Origin: Acidobacteriota bacterium
GTDB taxonomy: Bacteria > Acidobacteriota > Vicinamibacteria > Vicinamibacterales > 2-12-FULL-66-21
Reading direction: 5' to 3'
Length of the DNA: 64,000 bases
Assembly (NCBI GenBank): GCA_003222675.1
Contig: QHWT01000071.1
Coordinates: 1-64,000 of the forward strand
Made by a program: the position numbers and the translations under genes. Shown piece by piece: positions 30,437 to 39,058 of this stretch. The notes below the pieces were generated by a model. The model saw only the letters and a list, made by a program, of their open reading frames with translations, had not been told where the DNA came from and made no database searches. Every line of letters starts with the position of its first letter. Position 1 is the stretch's first letter.

Positions 30437-30512
30437 CGCCAGCTTCCAGCCTCCAGCTTCCAGCTTTAAGAGCTGCTAGCTGGCAGCTGGTAGCTGGCAG
30501 CTGGTAGCTGGC
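30437..30512. repeat. Inverted heptamer array rpsD-rpoA, CCAGCTT / AGCTGGC type
   Basis: Left arm CCAGCTT, CCAGCCT, CCAGCTT, CCAGCTT; right arm AGCTGGC, AGCTGGT, AGCTGGC, AGCTGGT, AGCTGGC. Here about 100 bp separate the array from rpoA, unlike most loci. Confidence 0.85.
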
Positions 30513-30530
30513 TCCTCGCCCGCAGCCTTT

Positions 30531-30572
30531 CCGGACCTGCGGTGGGAGGCGGGGAGCTCAAGGCAGGTCCGG
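30531..30572 (+). promoter_or_regulatory. Inverted repeat upstream of rpoA
   Basis: CCGGACCTGC (30531-30540) and GCAGGTCCGG (30563-30572) are perfect 10-bp complements around 22 bp. The structure lies 41 bp before the rpoA ATG and could be a leader hairpin or protein-binding site. No promoter elements are obvious. Confidence 0.5.
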
Positions 30573-30613
30573 CGGTCGTCCAGGGTGGGCGTCCGATTGA
30601 AAGGAACGAACAA

Positions 30614-31597
30614 ATGTTGTGGAAAGGCTTTCAGCGTCCGAAGCGGCTCGAGTTCGAGCGTGAAACACTGACGGATCGATTCGGGCGGTTCTACGCGCAG
30701 CCGTTCGAGCGCGGGTTCGGCACGACGGTCGGCAATGCACTCCGCCGCGTGCTGCTGTCATCGATCGAAGGCGCGGCCGTGACAGCAGTGAAGATTGACG
30801 GCGTGCTGCACGAGTTCTCGCCGATTCCCGGCGTGGTCGAGGACGCAACCGACATCATCCTCAACCTGAAGCAGATTCCGCTCAAGATGCACGTCGACAC
30901 CACCAAGACGCTGTACCTGCGCGTCGACAAGACGGGCGAAGTGCGCGCGCGTGACATCGAGGGAGACGCCGACATCGAGATCCTCGAGCCCGACGCCCAC
31001 ATCGCGACGGTTGCCGAGCACGGCAAGCTCCACATGGAGCTGCGCGTGAAGCGCGGCCGCGGCTACGTCTCGGCGGACAAGAACTTCGACGAGGATCTCG
31101 GCATCGGCTGGATCCCGGTCGATTCGGTCCACTCGCCGATCAAGAAGGTGAACTACCTCGTCGAGGCGGCGCGCATCGGCCAGGCGACCGACTACGACAA
31201 GCTGACGGTGGACGTGTGGACCAACGGCTCCGTCACGCCGCGCGACGCCGTGTCGCTCTCGGCGAAGCTGATTCGCGATCACCTGAACATCTTCATCAAC
31301 CTCGAGGACGTGGGGGAGATACAGAGCGAAGCGGCCGGCGACACGCCGCGCGCCGCGTCGAACGAAAACCTCGACAAGAGCGTCGAGGAACTCGAGCTCT
31401 CGGTCCGCTCCTACAACTGTCTGAAGAATGCGAACATCCGGACGATCCGGGAGCTGGTGCAGAAGACCGAGGGCGAGATGCTGAAGACGAAGAACTTCGG
31501 CAGGAAATCGCTGAACGAGATCAAGGAGATCCTCTCCGGCATGGGCCTGAGCCTCGGCATGCGCCTGGATCAGCCGGCGACGGCGTCGCAGGAATAG
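30614..31597 (+). CDS. rpoA: DNA-directed RNA polymerase subunit alpha
   Basis: This 327-residue alpha subunit has an N-terminal dimerisation domain ([37 protein letters not shown]) and, after a linker, the C-terminal DNA-binding domain ([55 protein letters not shown]). ATG 30614 has AAGGAA at 30600-30605; an in-frame GTG at 30542 is unsupported. Alpha nucleates RNA polymerase assembly and binds UP elements and activators. Confidence 0.98.
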   Translation: MLWKGFQRPKRLEFERETLTDRFGRFYAQPFERGFGTTVGNALRRVLLSSIEGAAVTAVKIDGVLHEFSPIPGVVEDATDIILNLKQIPLKMHVDTTKTLYLRVDKTGEVRARDIEGDADIEILEPDAHIATVAEHGKLHMELRVKRGRGYVSADKNFDEDLGIGWIPVDSVHSPIKKVNYLVEAARIGQATDYDKLTVDVWTNGSVTPRDAVSLSAKLIRDHLNIFINLEDVGEIQSEAAGDTPRAASNENLDKSVEELELSVRSYNCLKNANIRTIRELVQKTEGEMLKTKNFGRKSLNEIKEILSGMGLSLGMRLDQPATASQE

Positions 31598-31601
31598 TCA
31601 C

Positions 31602-31700
31602 GGGTCGGGGCGCGGGGCGCGGGATCCGGGATGCGCTGGTTCACGGAGAACCATCGGGCCCCGCACCCCGCACCCCGCACCCCGGATCCCGACAAGGATC
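31602..31700. repeat. Inverted heptamer array rpoA-rplQ, GGGGCGC / CCGCACC type, with GACAAGGATC tail
   Basis: Left arm CGGGTCGGGGCGCGGGGCGC; right arm CCCGCACCCCGCACCCCGC, ending GGATCCC and then GACAAGGATC (31691-31700), which carries the rplQ ribosome-binding site. The unit resembles the fusA-rpsJ array. Confidence 0.8.
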
Positions 31701-31706
31701 ACAGCA

Positions 31707-32339
31707 ATGCGTCATAGAGTAGGACACCGGAAACTAGGACGAGTCACCGAGCACCGCATCGCGATGCTTCGCAACCAGGCCGAGGCGTTGATCCGCCACG
31801 AGCACATCGAGACCACCGTGCCGAAGGCGAAGGAGCTGCGGCCGTTCGTCGAGCGGATCATCACGATCGCCAAGCGCGGGATCACGGCGGGCAATGGCAA
31901 CGGCCGCGCGCTGCACGCGCGGCGCACGGTGCTGCAGGACATTCCGAACCGCGACATCGTGGCGAAGCTGTTCGACACGATTGCGCCGCGCTTCGAAACA
32001 CGGCCCGGCGGGTACACGCGCATCCTGCGTCTTGGTCACCGGCGCGGCGACAGCGCGGACGTCGCCCGCATCGAGCTGGTCGGCAGCGAGTACAACCCGA
32101 ACGCCGAGACCGAGAAGAAAGCGGCAGCGGAGCAGAAGAAGCCCAAGGGCGTGGGCGGCCGGCTGCGTGCGGCGGCCGAGCGCCTGCGCGCGAAGAAGAC
32201 CGAGGGCGAAGAGGGTGAGGCGACCGCCGAGCCCAAGAAAGGGCGCGCTCCACGTGGAAAAGCCGAGCGCAGCGGCAAGGCCGACACACGCGGCAAGGGA
32301 GCCAAGACCAGCACCCCGCGGAAAGCGGGAGGATCGTAG
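31707..32339 (+). CDS. rplQ: 50S ribosomal protein L17 with long charged tail
   Basis: The first ~120 residues are L17 (MRHRVGHRKLGRVTEHRIAMLRNQAEALIRHEHIETTVPKAKELRPFVERIITIAKRG...). Another ~85 residues rich in Lys, Ala, Glu and Arg bring the protein to 210, against 127 in E. coli. L17 is near the tunnel exit. Last gene of the superoperon. Confidence 0.96.
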   Translation: MRHRVGHRKLGRVTEHRIAMLRNQAEALIRHEHIETTVPKAKELRPFVERIITIAKRGITAGNGNGRALHARRTVLQDIPNRDIVAKLFDTIAPRFETRPGGYTRILRLGHRRGDSADVARIELVGSEYNPNAETEKKAAAEQKKPKGVGGRLRAAAERLRAKKTEGEEGEATAEPKKGRAPRGKAERSGKADTRGKGAKTSTPRKAGGS

Positions 32340-32470
32340 GTCAGCTGGCAGCTGCCAGCTATCAGCTACTAGCTGCCAGCTATTCGAAAGAGCCGAGTCG
32401 CTTGCGACTCGGCTTTTTGTTTTTAGCACAAGCTTCAACCTGGAGGCTGGAAGCTGGCCGCTGACGGCTA
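32340..32470. repeat. Inverted heptamer array with the superoperon terminator in its spacer
   Basis: The left arm, from CAGCTGGCAGCTGCCAGC to about 32382 (CAGCTAT, CAGCTAC, TAGCTGC, CAGCTAT), starts at the rplQ stop. The right arm at 32435-32470 has CTTCAACCTGGAGGCTGG and AAGCTGGCCGCTGAC. The 50-bp spacer contains the intrinsic terminator. Confidence 0.75.
32391..32422 (+). terminator. Intrinsic terminator of the ribosomal superoperon
   Basis: AGCCGAGTCGC-TTGC-GACTCGGCT (32391-32413) is a near-perfect hairpin followed by TTTTGTTTTTAG. Position after rplQ and convergent to the minus-strand EF-G gene fits the end of the operon. Confidence 0.93.
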
Positions 32471-32481
32471 TCTCCGGCCGC

Positions 32482-34578
32482 TCATACTTCTTCGGCGGCC
32501 TCAGCCCCCCGCTCAGCCTTCGACGCGGCGATGATCTTGCTGTGGAGGTGGGGCGGCACTTCCTCGTAGTGCGAGAACTCCATGTGATACGAGCCGCGTC
32601 CACCGGTGGCCGACGTGAGGTGCTGCTCGTAGGTCAGCATCTCCGCCATCGGCACCTTCGCGCGAATGATCGTCGACGCGCCGCGCGTATCCATCCCGCC
32701 GATGCGACCGCGGCGGCTGTTCAGATCGCCCATCAGGTCTCCCGCGAAATCGCTCGGCGCGTACACCTCGACGTTCATCACCGGCTCCAGCAGCGTCGGA
32801 CGCGCGCGCGACATGCCGTCCTTGAACGCGAGGGAGCCAGCCATTTTGAACGACAGCTCGTTGGAGTCGACCGCGTGGAACGATCCGTCGAACACCGTTG
32901 CGCGGAAATCCACCATGGGATAGCCCGCGAGGAACCCGCGCATGCGCGAGTCCTGGATCCCCTTCTCGATAGCCGGCACGAACTGACGCGGGATCGCGCC
33001 GCCGAAGATGTCGTTCGCGAACTCGAAATCGGCGCCGCGCGGCAGCGGCTCGAACTTCACCTTGCAGTCGCCGAACTGACCGTGGCCGCCGGTCTGCTTC
33101 TTGTGGCGCCCGTGCGCCTCGACCGACGCGGTGATCGTCTCGCGGTAGGGGATGCGCGGTAGCTTGAGCGTCACCTCGACGCCGAACCGACGCTTCAACT
33201 TGGCGACCGTCACCTCGATGTGTGACTGGCCCTGGCCGGCGAGCAGCAGCTCTTTGGTCTGCGCGTCGCGGTTGTAGCTGATCGTCGGATCCTCTTCCTG
33301 CAGCCGATGGAGCGCTGTGCTGATCTTGTCTTCGTCGCCGCGGCTCTTCGGCTCAATCGCGTAGGAGATCACCGGCTCGGGAAATTTGATCGGCGGGAGG
33401 CCCGCTCGTGCCTTGCTGTCGCCGATCATGTCGCTCGTCAACGTCTCCTTTAATTTGGCGACCGCACCGAGGTCCCCCGCGCGGAGCTCCGGCACGTTCG
33501 TCTGCGTTTTTCCCTGCAGCAGCACGAGATGGCCGAGCCGCTCCGGCACGTCCTTGGAGAGGTTGTGCACCGTCGAGTCAGCCTTCAGCGCGCCCGAGAG
33601 CACGCGGAACATCGTGATGCGTCCGGCGAACGGATCCGCGACCGTCTTCCACACGAACGCCGAGGTCGCGCCCGATTCCTCGGTCGGCACTTCCACCTCT
33701 TCGCCGTCCGCCTTGCGCGCCTTCAACGGCCGTTCGAGCGGCGAGGGGACATACGTGACGACGGCATCGAGGATCGGCGGCATGCCGATGTTGGCCCCTG
33801 CGGACGCGCACAGCACCGGGAAGAGACGTCCGCCGGCGATGCCGCGTTTGAGCCCCGCGCCGAGCTCCTCCTCGGTCAACGTGCCGGCATCGAAGAACTT
33901 CTCCATCAGCGCATCGTCGGCTTCGGCGACCATCTCGATGAGCGCTTCGCGCGCGGTCCCCGCGGCGGACGACAGATCGGCAGGCACGTCCCCCTCCGTC
34001 GCTTTTCCGCTGGCGTCAGCGGCAAACGTCCAGGCGCGCATCGTCACGAGGTTGATGATGCCCTTGAAGTTCTTTTCTTCTCCGACAGGGAGCTGAATTG
34101 GAATGACGGTGCGGCCGAACACCGTGCGCAGCGACTCGAGCGATCGATCGAGGCTGGCGCGCTCGCGATCGAACCGGTTCAGCACGATCAGCCGCGGGAC
34201 GCCGAGCTCCGTCGCGACCTCCCACACCTTCTCGGTCGATACCTCCACGCCGGAAACCGCGTCGACGACCACGAGCGCCGCGTCAGCGACGCGGAGCGCG
34301 GCGCGCGCGTCGCTCAGGAAGTTCGCCATCCCGGGCGTGTCGATAAAATTGATCTTGTGCTTGTTCCACTCTGCGTAGGCGAGGCTTGCGGAGAGCGTGT
34401 GCTTGCGGGCGATTTCTTCGTCGTCGTAGTCCGTGACCGTGCTGCCCTCGTCGACGCGACCGAGGCGGTTGACCGCCCCTGCATCGAAGAGCAGGGCGGA
34501 CACGAGCTGCGTCTTGCCAGAACCGGAGTGGCCGACGAGGGCCACGTTCCGGATGCTGGCGGCATCATAGACCTTCAT
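32482..34578 (-). CDS. EF-G-like GTPase, divergent second copy
   Basis: The 698-residue protein has the full EF-G domain set but differs from FusA at 12543-14663. G1 is GHSGSGKT, G3 DTPG, and G4 NRFD instead of NKMD. Domain IV reads TGGHGQFGDCKV and the C-terminal part TSATGGRGSYHMEFSHYEEVP. It resembles the EF-G2-like group, whose members often lack robust translocase activity and are proposed to act in ribosome recycling or stress. ATG at 34578 has GGAGGG upstream on its strand. It is downstream of the four-helix-bundle element. Confidence 0.9.
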   Translation of the reverse strand: MKVYDAASIRNVALVGHSGSGKTQLVSALLFDAGAVNRLGRVDEGSTVTDYDDEEIARKHTLSASLAYAEWNKHKINFIDTPGMANFLSDARAALRVADAALVVVDAVSGVEVSTEKVWEVATELGVPRLIVLNRFDRERASLDRSLESLRTVFGRTVIPIQLPVGEEKNFKGIINLVTMRAWTFAADASGKATEGDVPADLSSAAGTAREALIEMVAEADDALMEKFFDAGTLTEEELGAGLKRGIAGGRLFPVLCASAGANIGMPPILDAVVTYVPSPLERPLKARKADGEEVEVPTEESGATSAFVWKTVADPFAGRITMFRVLSGALKADSTVHNLSKDVPERLGHLVLLQGKTQTNVPELRAGDLGAVAKLKETLTSDMIGDSKARAGLPPIKFPEPVISYAIEPKSRGDEDKISTALHRLQEEDPTISYNRDAQTKELLLAGQGQSHIEVTVAKLKRRFGVEVTLKLPRIPYRETITASVEAHGRHKKQTGGHGQFGDCKVKFEPLPRGADFEFANDIFGGAIPRQFVPAIEKGIQDSRMRGFLAGYPMVDFRATVFDGSFHAVDSNELSFKMAGSLAFKDGMSRARPTLLEPVMNVEVYAPSDFAGDLMGDLNSRRGRIGGMDTRGASTIIRAKVPMAEMLTYEQHLTSATGGRGSYHMEFSHYEEVPPHLHSKIIAASKAERGAEAAEEV

Positions 34579-34604
34579 AGGCGGGTACCCTCCGCAGGCG
34601 GCTG

Positions 34605-35110
34605 CTAGCTGTCAGCTTCCAGCCGCCAGCTGCCAGCCTTTGATGACCGCGATTACGTCGTCATGCTCTGGATCAGGCCGACCAACATGCGCCTGACCTC
34701 TTCGACTTGGCCCGTCAGCCGCGTGTGCAGGGCAACGGGCAAGAACTTGAGGTCCCGCGCAAGGAGCAAATCATACTCAAGTTCGTTACAGGAACCCAAC
34801 GAGTGCCAGAGGAACCGCCGGAAGTCCGGATCCGAGCCCCTTCCCCTTCCTTCGGCGATATTGGATGCTATCGAAATCGCCGCTCGGAGCAATTGATCCC
34901 GTAACGGCCACCCCTCAGGCTTCTGTAGGTATGCAGAAACGTCGTACGACGAAAGCGCAAGTTTGTGCGCTTTCTGCCACACCTGCAGCTTTCTATAGTC
35001 CTGCATTGGGACCTCCTTAGCGAGTCATCCCGCAATGCAACTTTTTTGCTCAGCTGAGAGAAGCTGGGAGCTGGGAGCTGGCAGCTGGGAACTGGCAGCT
35101 GGCAGCTTAC
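34605..35110 (-). mobile_element. Candidate element: inverted heptamer arms flanking a four-helix-bundle gene
   Basis: The low-coordinate arm 34605-34639 steps in heptamers CTAGCTG, TCAGCTT, CCAGCCG, CCAGCTG, CCAGCCT. The high-coordinate arm 35062-35110 has AGCTGGG, AGCTGGG, AGCTGGC, AGCTGGG, AACTGGC, AGCTGGC, AGCTTAC, and its last unit overlaps the stop of the neighbouring permease. Read on the minus strand this is CCAGCT arm, gene, AGCTGG arm ending AGCTGAC, then the EF-G gene: the same polarity and ends as the gene-free arrays. That it is mobile is inference; no target-site duplication is obvious. Confidence 0.55.
34653..35006 (-). CDS. Four-helix-bundle protein (23S rRNA intervening-sequence / S23 type)
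   Basis: The 117-residue protein MQDYRKLQVWQKAHKLALSSYDVS...RDQLLRAAISIASNIAEGRGRGSDPDFRRFLWHSLGSCNELEYDLLLARDL matches the four-helix-bundle family first found inside 23S rRNA intervening sequences. That family is structurally related to the Avd accessory protein of diversity-generating retroelements. The WQKAH, SNIAEG and ELEYDLLLA blocks are the family hallmarks. Family members have basic surfaces and likely bind nucleic acid, but no enzymatic activity is known. AAGGAGGT lies just before the ATG. No 23S rRNA is present; the gene instead sits between two inverted heptamer arms. Confidence 0.9.
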   Translation of the reverse strand: MQDYRKLQVWQKAHKLALSSYDVSAYLQKPEGWPLRDQLLRAAISIASNIAEGRGRGSDPDFRRFLWHSLGSCNELEYDLLLARDLKFLPVALHTRLTGQVEEVRRMLVGLIQSMTT

Positions 35111-36414
35111 TCGTATCTCAATGCTTCAATCGGATCCAGCCGCGACGCTTTGAAGGCGGGGAACAACCCGAAGAAGATGCCGACGCTCGCGGAGAATCCG
35201 ATTCCGATAGCGAACGACCACCACGGCAGCGACACGGGGAACCCTGTGAATGCATGCACAGACAGGCCGATGCCGCTGCCGAGCGCGATCCCGAGCAGGC
35301 CGCCGAGGGACGTGAGGAACACGGCCTCGACGAGGAACTGCCAGAGGATCTCGCGGCGGCGCGCGCCGAGCGCCTTGCGCACGCCAATCTCGCGCGTGCG
35401 TTCGGTCACCGAGATCATCATGATGGCCATCACGCCGATGCCGCCGACCATCAGCGCGATTGACGAGATGACGACGAGTCCGAGGAACGTCGCGCGGCTG
35501 ATCTGATCCCACACCTTCAGCACGGCGTCCTGCGTGGCCAGGTCGAAGTCGTTCGGCTGATCCAGCTTCAGATTGTGGCGGATGCGCATGATCGCCTCCA
35601 CCTCCGCCATCGCTGCATCGCGCGCGCCTTCGCGAGGGACCACGGCAATCATCGCCGTTCGGAACACCGCGGGATTGAAATTGCTCGCGGTGATTTTCGC
35701 CGATCCCTTGAGGACCTTGCCGAACAGCTTCTCGTGGGTGCCATACGGGATGATCACGAAATCGTCCACGCCGGTCTGGAATCCCCCGGGGCTGGGCCGT
35801 GGGCCCAGCACGCCGATCACCGTGAAGGGCGTCGCGCCGATGCGCACGGTCTTCCCGATCGGATCGATGTTGGGGAACAGCGACTTCCACGGCATGTTGC
35901 CGAGCAGCACGACCTGGCGTCGGTGCTCGACTTCCGCCGAGATGAACAGGCGCCCGTACTCCAGCTTCGCGAAGTTCACGGCGGCCCAGTTCTCGGTCGC
36001 GCCGAGAATCGCGAGCTGCTTCGTCCTCTCGTGCCCGTAGTAAATCCGCGACTGGTTGAACCCCGTCGCGCCCAGCCACACGTCGACGATTGCGACCGAC
36101 GGGCACTCGCGCTCGATGGCGCGCGCGTCTTCCATCGTCAGGTTCGGACGCCGGGCGACTTCGAGAAAGCTCTTGCCCGAGCCGAAGCTGAGGGCGCCCC
36201 ACTTCTGCACCATAAGGGTGTTTGGCCCCAGCTGCCTGAACAAGTCGCGCAAGGACTGGTCGAAGCCGCGAATGAGCGACGTCATCCCCACGATCGACGT
36301 GATGCCGATGACGACGCCGAGGACCGTCAGCGCCGAGCGCATCTTGCTCGCGCGCAGCGTATCGAAGGACATGACGACGATCTCGGAGAGCAGGCCCGTG
36401 CGGACGGTCTTCAT
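35107..36414 (-). CDS. MacB/FtsX-like ABC transporter permease (first paralogue)
   Basis: The 435-residue protein has one N-terminal helix (MRSALTVLGVVIGITSIVGM), a large periplasmic MacB_PCD domain and three C-terminal helices with the FtsX motif MMISVTERTREIGVRKALGARRREILWQFLVEA. Such permeases act as mechanotransmitters with an adaptor and an outer-membrane channel to expel macrolides, peptides or lipoproteins. It follows its paralogue by 1 bp. No ATPase is encoded in this window. The stop lies inside a heptamer unit of the four-helix-bundle element. Confidence 0.92.
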   Translation of the reverse strand: MKTVRTGLLSEIVVMSFDTLRASKMRSALTVLGVVIGITSIVGMTSLIRGFDQSLRDLFRQLGPNTLMVQKWGALSFGSGKSFLEVARRPNLTMEDARAIERECPSVAIVDVWLGATGFNQSRIYYGHERTKQLAILGATENWAAVNFAKLEYGRLFISAEVEHRRQVVLLGNMPWKSLFPNIDPIGKTVRIGATPFTVIGVLGPRPSPGGFQTGVDDFVIIPYGTHEKLFGKVLKGSAKITASNFNPAVFRTAMIAVVPREGARDAAMAEVEAIMRIRHNLKLDQPNDFDLATQDAVLKVWDQISRATFLGLVVISSIALMVGGIGVMAIMMISVTERTREIGVRKALGARRREILWQFLVEAVFLTSLGGLLGIALGSGIGLSVHAFTGFPVSLPWWSFAIGIGFSASVGIFFGLFPAFKASRLDPIEALRYE

Positions 36415-36415
36415 G

Positions 36416-37642
36416 CTATTCGCGCCTCAGGGCTTCGATAGGATCCAGTTTCGCCGCGCGCATCGCGGGATACAGACCAAAGAACAATCCGACGAGCGCG
36501 GTAATGCCGATGCCCATCGCCACGGACCACGCCTGGACCGCGGCCGGAAGCGGCGACAGCTTGCTGATGATCATCGCAAGGATGAAACCAAAGCCGGTGC
36601 CGAGCACGCCGCCGAACGTCGAAAGCGTGACCGACTCCGTCAGGATCTGCCAGATGATGTCGCGGCGGCGCGCGCCGAGGGCTTTTCTCAGCCCGATCTC
36701 GCGCGTGCGCTCGCTCACCACCATCAGCATGATGTTCATGATCACGATGCCGCCGACGACGAGCGACAGCGACACGACGCCGATGAGCACGGCGAAGATG
36801 CCCTTGGTGGCGGTTTGATAGATGCCAAGCAGCGTGTCCGACGTGAACATGCCGAAGTTGTCGCGCTCGCGCGGTCGCAGCCGCCGCTCGATCCGCATCG
36901 CGACCGTCGCGTCGTCCATCGCGGGCTTCACGAGGTCGGGCGTCTTCGGCTTCACGAGCAGCTGCAGGCCCAGCATGCGCGCGCCGAACATCTTCTGGAA
37001 GACGCCAAGCGGAATGATCGCGAAGTTGTCCTGTGAGTTGCCGAACGACGATCCCTTTTTCTTGCTGACGCCGACCACGCGGAAATGGGTGGCGCCAATC
37101 GAGATCACCTTGTCGAGCGGATCTGCGGGGCCGAACAGCTTGTCGGCAACGTCCCAGCCGATGACGCTGACGGGCCGGTTCGAATCGACCTCGACCGGGC
37201 TGATGAGGCGCCCGCGCTCCACATCGAACGTCGAGAAATAGATGTAATCGCGCGAAACGCCCTGCACCTGGGCGCCGTCGATCGATTCGCCGCGGTACGT
37301 CATCAGCGCCCGTGCGCTGGCCTGCCCCGCGACTGCGCCGATGTTCTCGCTGAACTTGCGGATGGCCCCAGCTTCGACCATCGTGATGCGGGGATTGTTC
37401 CGGACGCGCTCCTCGTCTTCCTGCGTCCGCACGACCGGCATGCGCTGGATGGTGAAGTTGTCGGCGCCGACGCCCGACACGATTGCGTCGGTGACGTACG
37501 CGTTCATCCCCTGGACGAGCGACACCACGGCAATGATCGAGGTAACGGCGACGATGTTCCCCAGCACCGTGAGAAACGACCGCAGCTTGTTCGACCAGAT
37601 CGCGTTGAGCGCGATGAAGGCGGCCTCGAAGAATTGGTTCAT
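36416..37642 (-). CDS. MacB/FtsX-like ABC transporter permease (second paralogue)
   Basis: This 408-residue relative of the preceding permease has the same layout: N-terminal helix (SNKLRSFLTVLGNIVAVTSIIAVVSLV), periplasmic domain, then IMLMVVSERTREIGLRKALGARRRDIIWQILTESV and two more helices. The two permeases probably form a heterodimer. The start codon follows a heptamer array with AGCTGAT near it and no Shine-Dalgarno site. Confidence 0.92.
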   Translation of the reverse strand: MNQFFEAAFIALNAIWSNKLRSFLTVLGNIVAVTSIIAVVSLVQGMNAYVTDAIVSGVGADNFTIQRMPVVRTQEDEERVRNNPRITMVEAGAIRKFSENIGAVAGQASARALMTYRGESIDGAQVQGVSRDYIYFSTFDVERGRLISPVEVDSNRPVSVIGWDVADKLFGPADPLDKVISIGATHFRVVGVSKKKGSSFGNSQDNFAIIPLGVFQKMFGARMLGLQLLVKPKTPDLVKPAMDDATVAMRIERRLRPRERDNFGMFTSDTLLGIYQTATKGIFAVLIGVVSLSLVVGGIVIMNIMLMVVSERTREIGLRKALGARRRDIIWQILTESVTLSTFGGVLGTGFGFILAMIISKLSPLPAAVQAWSVAMGIGITALVGLFFGLYPAMRAAKLDPIEALRRE

Positions 37643-37651
37643 GAAAAAGGA

Positions 37652-37718
37652 GCTATCAGCTTCCAGCTACCAGCTATCAGCTGCCAGCTGATGGCTGGCA
37701 GCTCGTGGCTGATGGCTC
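37652..37718. repeat. Inverted heptamer array between permease and adaptor genes
   Basis: Plus-strand reading: AGCTATC, AGCTTCC, AGCTACC, AGCTATC, AGCTGCC, AGCTGAT, GGCTGGC, AGCTCGT, GGCTGAT, GGCTC. Read on the coding (minus) strand it has CCAGCC-type units first and AGCTGGAAGCTGAT next to the permease start, matching the polarity of the plus-strand loci. Confidence 0.8.
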
Positions 37719-37720
37719 TC

Positions 37721-39058
37721 CTATGTCTTCGCCACCGGCGACCGCTTTGCCGCTTCAATCTTGACAGCGGTCCCGTCCGCCAGCTCGCGCACGGAGCTGA
37801 ATGGTCCGACGATGACCTGGTCTCCCTCTTTGAGGCCCGACAGCACTTCGAAATATTTTTCGCCGGCGATGCCTGTCTTCATCGAGACGAACTCCGCGTG
37901 GTTGTCGCGGACGACGAATACGCCTTCGAGCTCCTTGCGCTCCTGGCCCGGCTTCAGCTCGGACGCCTGCAGGCTCGTGCGGCTCGGACGTTTGTCGTTG
38001 CGCGGCTCGCGCACGATCTTGCCTTCCTTGTCCACCACCATCTCGCGCACGGTCGTCGCCTGAATCGGCACCGATACGACCGCCTGGCGCTTGGCCGTGG
38101 TGATCTCCGCGGTGCACGTGAACCCGGGGCGGACGTCGGGAATCTCGGCGTCCACGGTGACCTTCACCTTGAAGTTCGTCGCCTGCGTGGTCGCGGTTCC
38201 GGTGGCCTGAATCGGGCTGTTGCCAATCTCGGTCACCTTGCCCGCAAAGGATTTGCCGGGCATCGCGTCAATCGTGATCTTCGCCTTCTGACCGAGCTGC
38301 ACGGTCGGGATATCCGTTTCGTCGACCTCGACTTCCGCCTCGATGACGGACATGTCGGCGACCGTGAGGAGAACCGTGCCGGCGTTGTTCATCGTGCCGA
38401 TGACCACGGTTTCACCCTCCTCGATGTTGCGGCGGGTGATGATGCCGGTGATCGGCGATTCGATGCGGACCTTGCTCAGGTTGTAGCGCGCGTTGTCGAG
38501 CGACGCCTCTTCCTGCTGCATGCGGAGCCGCTGCGTCTCTATCTGCCGCTCCGATGCGGTCGCTTCCGCCTGGCGCATCTTCAGCTGGTTCTCGGCGTTG
38601 TCGAGCGACTCCTTCGTCGTGAGTCCCTGCTTCCAGAGCTGCTGCTGGCGCGTGAAGGCGTCCTGCGCCTGCTTCAGCGACGCCTTGTTGCTCTCCGACG
38701 AGACGCGCAGCTGCTCCATCTGCGAGCGCGCGGCCGCGAGCGACGCCTGCGTCTGGTTGACGGCGCTCGTCAGGTTGCGCGGATCGATTTGCAGGAGGAA
38801 CTCCCCCTTCGTGACGCGCTGGCCTTCCTCGACCGCGAGATTGGTGACCCGTCCCATCGTGTCGGCGCTGATGTTGACGAGGCGCTGCGGCTGAATCTTG
38901 CCCGACGCGGACACGATCGCCTGGAGGTCTCGCTTCTGCACGGTCTCGACGTTGACGACCGTGCCCTCCTGCCGCTTGAACTTGACGTTCGCGAATGCCA
39001 GCGCGCCGAGGATCACGACCACGCCGATGCCGATCAGAATCTTCTTGCCTCGCGTCAT
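37721..39058 (-). CDS. HlyD/MacA-type periplasmic adaptor protein
   Basis: This 445-residue adaptor has an N-terminal membrane anchor (KILIGIGVVVILGALAFANVKF) and a split lipoyl domain (IVSASGKIQPQRLVNISADTMGRVTNLAVEEGQRVTKGEFLLQID and SPITGIITRRNIEEGETVV). Between them is a long coiled-coil hairpin (about residues 80-190), followed by beta-barrel and membrane-proximal domains. It should couple the two permeases to an outer-membrane factor. The start overlaps the stop of the Yip1-like gene by 4 bp. Confidence 0.92.
   Translation of the reverse strand: MTRGKKILIGIGVVVILGALAFANVKFKRQEGTVVNVETVQKRDLQAIVSASGKIQPQRLVNISADTMGRVTNLAVEEGQRVTKGEFLLQIDPRNLTSAVNQTQASLAAARSQMEQLRVSSESNKASLKQAQDAFTRQQQLWKQGLTTKESLDNAENQLKMRQAEATASERQIETQRLRMQQEEASLDNARYNLSKVRIESPITGIITRRNIEEGETVVIGTMNNAGTVLLTVADMSVIEAEVEVDETDIPTVQLGQKAKITIDAMPGKSFAGKVTEIGNSPIQATGTATTQATNFKVKVTVDAEIPDVRPGFTCTAEITTAKRQAVVSVPIQATTVREMVVDKEGKIVREPRNDKRPSRTSLQASELKPGQERKELEGVFVVRDNHAEFVSMKTGIAGEKYFEVLSGLKEGDQVIVGPFSSVRELADGTAVKIEAAKRSPVAKT

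Noticed and set aside
33529-34608. 359-codon plus-strand frame opposite the second EF-G
   Set aside because: The minus-strand protein has complete EF-G motifs throughout; the plus frame is Arg/His-rich shadow.
34605-35110. Intervening sequence inside a 23S rRNA gene
   Set aside because: Although the protein family is typical of 23S IVS, flanking DNA is protein coding on both sides with no rRNA motifs.
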